6,378 bases of DNA from Pseudomonadota bacterium (lineage in GTDB: Bacteria > Pseudomonadota > Alphaproteobacteria > Rhizobiales > Xanthobacteraceae). The position numbers and the translations under genes were made by a program. Where the stretch lies: contig JAEWCJ010000309.1 in assembly GCA_023390695.1 (NCBI GenBank), positions 1 to 6,378 of the forward strand, read 5' to 3'. The stretch's first letter is position 1; every line of letters starts with the position of its first letter. Below the pieces are notes generated by a model that saw only the letters and a list, made by a program, of their open reading frames with translations, had not been told where the DNA came from and made no database searches. Shown in pieces: positions 1 to 5,355 of this stretch.

Positions 1-84
1 CCTATAAAGCGGCTGACAACCGGGTACGGAAATCAAAATGCATTTCGGCGTATGACAGCCCGTCTGCACGTGCCGTCATGGCGG

Positions 85-1473
85 TTAAGGCTGTTCGGAC
101 GGCGCTTTCTTCTTGCCCGCCGCCTTCAGTTTGCGCAAGCGCTCGGCCCAACCTTCCTTAATGCTCTGCCGTGCCCGGCTGAGCGCCAGAGCATCTGCCG
201 GCACGTTCTCGGTAATCACCGATCCCGAACCGATATATGCGCCGTCGCCGATCGAGACCGGCGCCACCAGCGCGGAATTCGACCCCACGAAGGCGCCCTT
301 GCCGATATCCGTGCGGTGCTTCTGCGCGCCGTCATAATTGCAGAAGATGGTACCGGCTCCGATATTGGCGTTTTCGCCGACACGGCCGTCGCCGATATAG
401 GACAGGTGATTGGCCTTGGCACCGTCCTCCATCACCGCTTCTTTCAGTTCGACGAAATTGCCGATCTTCACGCCCTTGCCGATCCTGGTGCCGGGCCGCA
501 GCCGCGCATAGGGGCCGATCGACGCGCCCTCGCCGACATGCGCGCCGGCAAGATGCGAGAATGCGTGGATGACGGCGTTGTCGTCGACGGTGACATTCGG
601 ACCGAACACGACATACGGCTCCACCGTGACGTCGCGTCCGAATCTGGTGTCGGCGGACAGAAACACGGTGTCCGGCGCGATCATCGTCACGCCCGCATCG
701 AGCGCCGCCCTGCGCAGCCGCTGCTGCAGCACCGCTTCGGCTTCCGCAAGCTGGGCCTTGGTGTTGATGCCTCTCACGTCATCCTCCTCGACCTCAACCA
801 CGACGGCGTCCAGTCCCATGTCGGCGGCAAGCGACACGGCATCGGTGAGATAGAACTCCCGCTTGCGGTTGTCGTCCTTGATGCGTTCCAGAAGCGCGAG
901 CGCATGGCGGCCGGACAGCGCCATCAGTCCGCCATTGCACAGCGTGATCTTGCGCTCGTTGTCATCGGCGTCATTGTGCTCGCGAATGGCGAGAAGCTTG
1001 CCGTCCTTCACCAGCAGCCGTCCATAGCCGGTCGCATCGGCCGGCCGGAAGCCGGTCACCGCCACTGCCGCGCCCTGCGCAAGCGGCTCGCGCAGCCGCG
1101 CCAGATTGTCGGCGGTGATCAGCGGCGTGTCGCCGAAAATGACCAGAATGTCGTCGGCGCCTTTTTCGAGCGCGGCTCGCGCCGCCAGTACGGCATGGGC
1201 CGTGCCGCGGCGTTCCGTCTGCACGGCGATCATGGCATCCGGAACCAGGCGCCTGGCCTCGGCGGCGACGGAATCATGGTCCGGGCCGACCACCACGGCG
1301 GTCGCAGTGGAGCCGGCCGCCGTCACGGCGTTCAGCACATTGGCGAGCAATGTCCGCCCGCCGACCTGATGCAGCACTTTCGGCTGGGAGGAACGCATGC
1401 GGGTGCCCTCGCCGGCGGCGAGAACGATCGCGAGGCAGGTCCGGGCGGTTTGTGTGGTGTCTATGGACTTCAT
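85..1473 (-). CDS. glmU: Bifunctional UDP-N-acetylglucosamine pyrophosphorylase / glucosamine-1-phosphate N-acetyltransferase
   Basis: GlmU acetylates glucosamine-1-phosphate with acetyl-CoA and then uridylylates it with UTP, giving UDP-GlcNAc for peptidoglycan and lipid A in the cytoplasm. The N-terminal nucleotidyltransferase domain shows LAAGEGTRM at residues 18-26 with Lys32, GTAHAV at 90-95, FGDTPL at 113-118 and GINTKAQL at 235-242. From about residue 260 hexapeptide repeats form a left-handed beta helix. [10 protein letters not shown] (353-362) carries the catalytic His356 (equivalent to E. coli His363), and CNYDG is at 378-382. The 462 residues are close to the usual 450-460, and the lysine-rich tail is normal. 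I chose the ATG at 1473 because GAGG lies 6 nt upstream and the conserved domain begins soon after. The reading frame is open up to a TTG at 1533, but that codon sits inside a palindrome and would add 20 atypical residues. The gene is divergent from the SPOR-like gene. Whether glmS follows, as is common, cannot be seen. Family call very secure. Confidence 0.97.
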   Translation of the reverse strand: MKSIDTTQTARTCLAIVLAAGEGTRMRSSQPKVLHQVGGRTLLANVLNAVTAAGSTATAVVVGPDHDSVAAEARRLVPDAMIAVQTERRGTAHAVLAARAALEKGADDILVIFGDTPLITADNLARLREPLAQGAAVAVTGFRPADATGYGRLLVKDGKLLAIREHNDADDNERKITLCNGGLMALSGRHALALLERIKDDNRKREFYLTDAVSLAADMGLDAVVVEVEEDDVRGINTKAQLAEAEAVLQQRLRRAALDAGVTMIAPDTVFLSADTRFGRDVTVEPYVVFGPNVTVDDNAVIHAFSHLAGAHVGEGASIGPYARLRPGTRIGKGVKIGNFVELKEAVMEDGAKANHLSYIGDGRVGENANIGAGTIFCNYDGAQKHRTDIGKGAFVGSNSALVAPVSIGDGAYIGSGSVITENVPADALALSRARQSIKEGWAERLRKLKAAGKKKAPSEQP

Positions 1474-1573
1474 GGGGCCCCTCTTATCCGAGCCGCCGGA
1501 TGGGGAAAAGCCATGCCGCGGATTCCGCTGCAATGCAGCGGTACTGCCCGCTTCCTGCTAGCATTTGTCGCGA
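1474..1573. promoter_or_regulatory. Divergent intergenic region between glmU and the SPOR-like gene
   Basis: This 100-bp spacer must hold the promoters of both divergent genes, unless glmU is transcribed from further upstream. It contains the glmU ribosome binding site next to the 8-bp palindrome GGGGCCCC (1474-1481), and the 17-bp interrupted palindrome at 1525-1541. I could not find -35/-10 pairs that match the sigma-70 consensus well in either direction, so no promoter is placed. Confidence 0.5.
1525..1541. repeat. Perfect 8+1+8 bp inverted repeat between divergent genes
   Basis: The arms CCGCTGCA and TGCAGCGG pair perfectly around one central A. The element is 52 bp upstream of the glmU ATG and 33 bp upstream of the first ATG of the divergent gene. 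A one-base loop is poor for an RNA hairpin unless it opens to about three bases, so a symmetric DNA-binding site is at least as likely. No U-tract follows on either strand, which argues against a terminator. The pairing is certain; the function is not known. Confidence 0.55.
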
Positions 1574-2449
1574 ATGATTCGCGAAGTCCCAATTCCCGAC
1601 GACCAGACCGCGAAAGCGGCACCCGCCGCCCGCGGGGATAGCGACTTGCGCGGACTGCTCCGGCTCGCGGGCTGGGGGGCGGCGGCGGTGCTGGCGCTGA
1701 TGCTGGCGGTGTTTGCAACGCGGTCCGAGCTGGGAAGCCGCCGCATGGCTGCGGTCCTGGGACCGCCCCCGCCTGCCCAGCAGCCCGAATCGCGGCAAAG
1801 CGCGGCCCGGGCCGCAGAACTTGATTTCGAGACGCGGCAACTGGCGGCGGCGGTGCGCTCGCTGTCCGCCGACCGCGATCGCCTGCTCGCGCGGGTTACC
1901 GTGCTCGAACGCAACCTGGAGGATGTGACCGGATCGATTCCGCGAACGCCGAAGGTGCCGGTACAGGCCGAGCCGACGGCAAAGCCGGACGCGACGGCAT
2001 CCGAAACCCCGCCCGAGGCGGTCCAACTTGCGGCCATCCCGGTTGCGATCGGGCCGACCCTGATCGCCACGATTTCGTCGCAACTCATGATCCCGTCCCC
2101 GTCGGCTGAGGCGCTGGCCCAGGTCGGCTTGCCGTCCATCCCCGTCGTCGAGGACGAGAACACCGCCACCCGCACCAGTTTCGGCGTCGATATCGGGTCA
2201 GGTCCGAATGTGAAATCGCTTCGCAGCACATGGGCGTCGATCCGACAGAACCACGGCGATCTGTTCGAGGGGCTTTATCCCGTGATCGCGGTTCGCGACG
2301 GCGGCAAGCCCGGTCCCGTCGAATTGCGGCTGATCATCGGCCCGCTGACCAATGCCGCCACCGCCGCGCGGCTTTGTGGCAAAATCGCGAATGCGGGTCT
2401 GTCCTGTCAGCCTGCAATCTTCGATGGACAGCGCCTCGCCTTGCGATGA
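1574..2449 (+). CDS. Membrane-anchored coiled-coil protein with SPOR-like C-terminal domain
   Basis: I do not recognise a named gene. The 291-residue product starts with a short charged cytoplasmic segment, then one membrane helix at about 32-48 (LAGWGAAAVLALMLAVFA), so the rest should be periplasmic. Residues about 78-118 have heptad-like spacing with many Arg, Glu and Leu (coiled coil). A Pro/Ala/Thr-rich linker runs to about 200. Residues about 201-287 look like a SPOR domain: FGVDIGSG opens a strand, a helix follows, then LRLIIGPLTNAATAARLCGKI and a final strand. SPOR domains bind denuded glycan strands of septal peptidoglycan, so a role in cell-wall remodelling or division is an inference from the domain. 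No clear ribosome binding site precedes the ATG at 1574; a TTG at 1565 in the same frame is the alternative start. It is divergent from glmU and 44 bp upstream of the small membrane protein, probably co-transcribed with it. The SPOR match is by eye and moderate. Confidence 0.8.
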   Translation: MIREVPIPDDQTAKAAPAARGDSDLRGLLRLAGWGAAAVLALMLAVFATRSELGSRRMAAVLGPPPPAQQPESRQSAARAAELDFETRQLAAAVRSLSADRDRLLARVTVLERNLEDVTGSIPRTPKVPVQAEPTAKPDATASETPPEAVQLAAIPVAIGPTLIATISSQLMIPSPSAEALAQVGLPSIPVVEDENTATRTSFGVDIGSGPNVKSLRSTWASIRQNHGDLFEGLYPVIAVRDGGKPGPVELRLIIGPLTNAATAARLCGKIANAGLSCQPAIFDGQRLALR

Positions 2450-2493
2450 CCTCGGCTGTTGCCGCTGCGGGCGCGCGAGGCCATAGTGGCCGC

Positions 2494-2892
2494 ATGCAAA
2501 ACAACAGCACCCGCCCTTTGTTCATGTCGACGGCGCGTCAGACAAACTGGCTGATTATCGCCGGATTGCTGTCCGTCGGTTACGCACTCTACCTGCGTTA
2601 TCTCGCGGTCGAATTGTCGAGCGTCGGTCTGGCCTGCCAGGCCGGATTGCAGACGTGGCTATGCTTCACGCGGCAGATCGTCATCGCGTTGTTCACGAAT
2701 TCCGTCTTCGGCGTTGTTGCGTTGATCGCCGCCGTGCTCAACCTGCTGCGGCCCTCCCTGCTTCTGTTCGGGCTGGGGCTGGTCGCGGCCGGTTTCGGCA
2801 TCGTTCTCTACAATGTCGGTCTCTCGGCGCTCGCCGTCGGACTCCTGATCGTCAGCCTGGCGCGGCCTCGTCCTTCGACCGGAACAGAATAA
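2494..2892 (+). CDS. Small four-helix membrane protein, VKOR-like fold lacking the CXXC motif
   Basis: This is a hypothetical integral membrane protein of 132 residues. Hydrophobic helices lie at about 19-39, 62-84, 87-108 and 110-124. The loop after helix 1 carries the only two cysteines, Cys48 and Cys57 (spacing CX8C), and helix 2 contains NSVFG (69-73). Vitamin K epoxide reductase has four helices, a loop cysteine pair (CX7C in human VKORC1) and an N-S-hydrophobic-F-G motif at the same place, followed by a CXXC in helix 4. Here helix 4 has no cysteine. I infer a VKOR-like fold that has lost the redox centre, or chance similarity. The start is uncertain: ATG at 2446 overlaps the upstream stop as ATGA and would give 148 residues, while ATG at 2524 would give 122. 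I chose 2494 because a GAGG lies 13 nt upstream, although that spacing is long. The last 41 bp overlap the convergent ndvC gene. Confidence 0.75.
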   Translation: MQNNSTRPLFMSTARQTNWLIIAGLLSVGYALYLRYLAVELSSVGLACQAGLQTWLCFTRQIVIALFTNSVFGVVALIAAVLNLLRPSLLLFGLGLVAAGFGIVLYNVGLSALAVGLLIVSLARPRPSTGTE

Positions 2893-4492
2893 GCGCAAGC
2901 GCGACGATCAGCGCACAGAACCAGAGCGACTGCCAGTTGGCGAAGCTTTCGTTGAACACGATGTAAACCGCGGACAGAACCAAGGTCGCCGCCGCCACGA
3001 TCTCGGCGGCGCCGCGCTTGCCCTTGCCGCCCCGGATCAGCGACAGCAGCAGGAACGGAACGATCGCGGCCGAAAGCGGCGCGTAGGGAAAATCCTTGTA
3101 GCGCGGATCGAAGACCAGACCGAGCGCGACCTGGAGCGTAAGCACTGTCAGCGCCACCAGCAGCAGGCCCAGTGCGACGACCAGACGGTCATTGAGGTGC
3201 GGCCGCAGCGATCGCAGCACGGCGGCGAATGACGGCAGCCTAACTGCTTCCCGCATCAACGCCGCCGATGCCGCGAGCGGCGCGATCAGCGCGAGCAGAG
3301 CCAAAGCATACGATCTGATCCACCCGCCGGCACCAAGGCTTTCCACCGGCATGCGCTCGATCGCAAGGCCGGCGAAAATGCCGGCGACGGTGGCGTTGGC
3401 GGCGATGGCAAGCCACAGATGCATCGGCGCCACCAGCGATCCATGCGCACGGAAACGCGCCAATCCGGCGACACCGAAGATGAGCGCTGCGAACAGAATG
3501 CCGCCGGCGGCTTGCCGCGCCCAATGCGGATGGTTCGACACCGCGGCGCCCCACGGGAATTTCTGCTCGCGGGTGTCGGCGTCGAACAATCCCCAATAGC
3601 CGCCGACCGTTCCTTCCAGCCGGCGCTTCCACGGCTGGTCGAAGGCCTCGATCACGTTGACATGGAATTTGTCGCGCTTGGCCAGCGCAAGCACGCCCTG
3701 GATGACAAGCGCCTGATTGGCGAGCGACGGCAGCGCGCCTTCGCGCATGCGGCCGGCGCTCGGCCAGCCGGTTTCTCCGATCAGGATTTCCTTGTCCGGA
3801 AAGGCGGCCACCATCTGCCGGCGAATGGAATCGACATGCGCCGCCGCCTGCTCGGCCGGGATCGGGAAATCCTCCCAGTACGGCAGGATGTGAATGGTGA
3901 CGAAGTCGACGGCGTCATAGATTTCGCGGTGCCGCAGCCAGAATTCCCAGACATCGGCATAGGTCACCGGCATGCTCACCTGTGACTTCACGCGGCGGAT
4001 GATGCCGGCGAGATCGGGCCCGGATATTTCGCCGCGCAACAAGACCTCGTTGCCAACGACGACCGACTGGATCACGTCCGGGAAGCGTTTCGCCAGTCCG
4101 ACCGTGGTCGCGATCTGGGTTTCGTTCTTGGCGGCGTTGCTCGACAGCCAGAGACCCTGGATGACCTTCAATCCGTGCTTGCGGGCGATTTCCGGGATCT
4201 GGTCGAGGCCGTGCTCGATCGAATAGCTGCGCACGCAATCGGTCACGTTCTTCAGGCGCGCGAAATCCTCGTCGATCTGCCAGGCCGGAATATGCGTGCC
4301 GTCGGACAGCGGATTCTGGTCGCCCCGGAAGGGCGCGTAGGACACGCAATACAGTTTCTCGCCGGCGGCCAGCGGCGCGGCCGGCATCGGCACGGGCGCG
4401 CCCATCCACCACCAGACCGCCCCCACAATGGCGGCGGCGCAAGCCAGAAAACCGAACGGGGCGGTCAGCGAGATAAACAAACGTTCATGCAT
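2852..4492 (-). CDS. ndvC: NdvC-type membrane-bound GH17 beta-glucan glucosyltransferase
   Basis: The product has 546 residues, about 60 kDa. An N-terminal signal anchor (about 9-30) puts a glycoside hydrolase family 17 domain (about 45-315) in the periplasm. VVVGNE (144-149) supplies the predicted acid/base Glu149 and LIGETGWPSAG (237-247) the nucleophile Glu240. VSYAPF (50-55) and HILPYWE (201-207) are also typical. About seven membrane helices follow (roughly 329-345, 357-378, 391-413, 437-460, 470-486, 495-513, 520-537), with a charged cytoplasmic tail. Bacterial GH17 enzymes of this kind are mostly transglycosylases acting on beta-(1,3)-glucans. Bradyrhizobium NdvC, described as a roughly 62-kDa multi-membrane protein similar to a Candida beta-glucosyltransferase and needed for the (1,6) linkages of cyclic glucan, matches in size, layout and neighbourhood. 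The frame is open to 4660, but the 56 extra residues are unlike a signal region, so I chose the ATG at 4492 in front of the anchor. No Shine-Dalgarno is visible there. Divergent from ndvD; 3' end overlaps the convergent gene. Confidence 0.85.
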   Translation of the reverse strand: MHERLFISLTAPFGFLACAAAIVGAVWWWMGAPVPMPAAPLAAGEKLYCVSYAPFRGDQNPLSDGTHIPAWQIDEDFARLKNVTDCVRSYSIEHGLDQIPEIARKHGLKVIQGLWLSSNAAKNETQIATTVGLAKRFPDVIQSVVVGNEVLLRGEISGPDLAGIIRRVKSQVSMPVTYADVWEFWLRHREIYDAVDFVTIHILPYWEDFPIPAEQAAAHVDSIRRQMVAAFPDKEILIGETGWPSAGRMREGALPSLANQALVIQGVLALAKRDKFHVNVIEAFDQPWKRRLEGTVGGYWGLFDADTREQKFPWGAAVSNHPHWARQAAGGILFAALIFGVAGLARFRAHGSLVAPMHLWLAIAANATVAGIFAGLAIERMPVESLGAGGWIRSYALALLALIAPLAASAALMREAVRLPSFAAVLRSLRPHLNDRLVVALGLLLVALTVLTLQVALGLVFDPRYKDFPYAPLSAAIVPFLLLSLIRGGKGKRGAAEIVAAATLVLSAVYIVFNESFANWQSLWFCALIVALALILFRSKDEAAPG

Positions 4493-4526
4493 GCGGGAGG
4501 TTGAGCCGTGCCTGAGTTGGTAAGGA

Positions 4527-4555
4527 TGCGGAAAGCACCAATGCTTTAAGCACAA
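4527..4555. repeat. Imperfect tandem direct repeat upstream of ndvC
   Basis: Two adjacent units, TGCGGAAAGCACCAA (4527-4541) and TGCTTTAAGCACAA (4542-4555), agree at 11 of 15 aligned positions by eye. They lie 35-63 bp before the ndvC start codon, where an activator or repressor could bind. The similarity is modest and could be chance. Confidence 0.3.
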
Positions 4556-4589
4556 GTGCGGCGATCGCTGGACAAAAGAATCGAAGTTC

Positions 4590-4611
4590 GTTTTTCTTTC
4601 GAATGAAAAAC
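4590..4611. repeat. 22-bp near-perfect palindrome in the ndvC-ndvD spacer
   Basis: Read from 4590 to 4611, ten of the eleven base pairs are symmetric; the only exception is the T/T pair at 4597 and 4604. The outer arms are GTTTTTC and GAAAAAC and the centre is TTCGAA. It lies 98 bp from the ndvC start and 103 bp from the ndvD start, almost midway. This suits a shared operator for a dimeric regulator. As an RNA hairpin with A- and T-rich arms it could also act as a weak terminator, but no gene ends beside it. Confidence 0.6.
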
Positions 4612-4646
4612 CTTGCCGGAAGACGCCGTATTGCTGACCGAATTGG

Positions 4647-4660
4647 ATGCAAATTTGCAT
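4647..4660. repeat. Perfect 14-bp palindrome ATGCAAATTTGCAT upstream of ndvD
   Basis: All seven base pairs are symmetric. Its centre is 53 bp from the centre of the 22-bp palindrome, close to five turns of the DNA helix, and its right edge is 53 bp before the ndvD start codon. A regulator binding site is plausible. I do not recognise the sequence as the consensus of a known regulator. Confidence 0.5.
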
Positions 4661-4713
4661 TCATCGAGAGCTGACTGTCCAAGCCCCGACCCATCACGAG
4701 AACTGAAATCACC

Positions 4714-5199
4714 ATGTTCGTACGCGACCCGCGTCTCCTGTCCGCGCTGCTTCTCGCCGGCGCTTTAGTCGCTGTAAACCATCCAGCAGTTGCCCAGAAC
4801 GCCGATCAGGGCGCCGACAAGGCCCGCCAGCAGCCGACCGGTGACGCCAAGAAAGATTCCCCGCAGCGCAAGGCCGATGACCTGATGGAGGTCTCCCGCC
4901 AGATCGCCGGTCCGGCCGGCAATCCGGAATGCGTCTGGCTGGGGCGCCGGGTGGTGAATTTGCTCTGGCGCGACGACATGGACACCGCTTTCCGCCATCT
5001 TGATCTTTACGATCGTTTCGGTTGCCCCGGCGGCCACATCCAGGCGACCTTCCGCTGCGTCGTCCGGCAGGGCCTGATCGACCCGAAGACACCCGACAGC
5101 CTGCAGGCCCGGGTGAACACCTGCTGGGTCAATCCTGCGGCGCCGCCCGCACCGGCGGCAGCAGCCAATTCGCCGCAGCCCGGAACATCCACACAATAA
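4714..5199 (+). CDS. ndvD: NdvD-like secreted beta-glucan biosynthesis accessory protein
   Basis: The 161-residue product has a signal peptide (about 1-27, with hydrophobic LLSALLLAGALVAV and a likely cut at AVA/QN). A charged, low-complexity stretch follows (28-55), then a compact domain at about 56-140 with four cysteines (73, 104, 115, 137) that could form two disulfides, and a Pro/Ala-rich tail. No catalytic motif is visible. Its place between ndvC and ndvB is that of Bradyrhizobium ndvD, which is needed for glucan synthesis in vivo but not by membranes in vitro. Small proteins of this type are often named beta-1,3/beta-1,6-glucan biosynthesis protein. A helper or stabiliser of the membrane synthase is therefore the likely role. 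One mismatch: NdvD was described as about 26 kDa, whereas this is about 17 kDa, and an in-frame TGA at 4672 blocks a longer start. The ribosome binding site is weak. The symbol rests mainly on gene order. Confidence 0.75.
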   Translation: MFVRDPRLLSALLLAGALVAVNHPAVAQNADQGADKARQQPTGDAKKDSPQRKADDLMEVSRQIAGPAGNPECVWLGRRVVNLLWRDDMDTAFRHLDLYDRFGCPGGHIQATFRCVVRQGLIDPKTPDSLQARVNTCWVNPAAPPAPAAAANSPQPGTSTQ

Positions 5200-5219
5200 G
5201 CACGTTGTCGCTCCGTTGT

Positions 5220-5244
5220 ATGTGGCGTCATTAAAACGCCACGT
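5220..5244 (+). terminator. Stem-loop between ndvD and ndvB without a U-tract
   Basis: GTGGCGT (5222-5228) pairs perfectly with ACGCCAC (5236-5242) around the seven-base loop CATTAAA. A U-G and an A-U pair extend the stem to 5220 and 5244. It begins 20 bp after the ndvD stop codon. There is no run of T after it, so it is not a classical intrinsic terminator. It may be a weak or Rho-aided terminator, an RNA-stabilising hairpin that sets the ndvD to ndvB ratio, or a DNA operator. Confidence 0.4.
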
Positions 5245-5254
5245 CCCAGAGCAA

Positions 5255-5283
5255 TTGTTTAACGGCCTCTTATGAGGTATTTT
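5255..5283 (+). promoter_or_regulatory. Possible weak sigma-70 promoter for ndvB
   Basis: TTGTTT (5255-5260) and TATTTT (5278-5283) are 17 bp apart and resemble -35 and -10 boxes at three and four of six positions. Transcription would begin near 5290, after the ATG at 5272, which would leave 5356 as the first usable ATG. Matches of this quality occur by chance, so this is tentative. Confidence 0.25.
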
Positions 5284-5355
5284 GCACCGCAGCAGGCGCC
5301 TTCCCAGGGGACGGGGTGGACGCCTTCCTCACAGCCCCGATCGGTTACGCGTGTT

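Larger units (their letters stand above)
4493..4713. promoter_or_regulatory. Divergent intergenic region between ndvC and ndvD
   Basis: This 221-bp spacer is clearly richer in A and T than the flanking genes and should contain the promoters of both arms of the glucan locus. It holds a near-perfect 22-bp palindrome, a perfect 14-bp palindrome, and an imperfect tandem repeat near the ndvC side. I could not place a convincing sigma-70, RpoH or CtrA-type promoter. The reading frame that enters it from ndvC (to 4660) is not supported as coding. Confidence 0.6.

Noticed and set aside
2..79. 25-codon minus-strand open frame just after glmU
   Set aside because: It lies 5 nt beyond the glmU stop, but has no ribosome binding site, no recognisable sequence, and is too short to support without conservation data.
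52..79. Inverted repeat ATGACAGC / GCCGTCAT downstream of glmU as a terminator
   Set aside because: The 8-bp arms contain one mismatch, the loop is 12 bases, and no U-tract follows in the glmU direction.
52..1641. Long plus-strand open frame (529 codons) antisense to glmU
   Set aside because: It mirrors glmU, whose motifs and codon bias are unmistakable on the minus strand. Its translation is His/Arg/Gly-rich without a recognisable domain, as expected of an antisense shadow in GC-rich DNA.
2479..2491. Short inverted repeat GGCCA-TAG-TGGCC before the small membrane gene
   Set aside because: Five-base arms are common in GC-rich DNA, and the site may be coding if translation starts at 2446.
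4493..4660. N-terminal extension of ndvC to an ATG at 4660
   Set aside because: The 56 extra residues precede the signal anchor, are unlike GH17 proteins of this type, and would cover both palindromes and the A/T-rich spacer.
5231..5262. Two TTAA boxes as a CtrA binding site
   Set aside because: The boxes at 5231 and 5259 are 24 bp apart, not the 7 bp required for the CtrA consensus.
5272..5355. 28-residue N-terminal extension of ndvB from the ATG at 5272
   Set aside because: The codons are unlike those of the gene body and the residues lie before the signal anchor. It is kept only as an alternative start.
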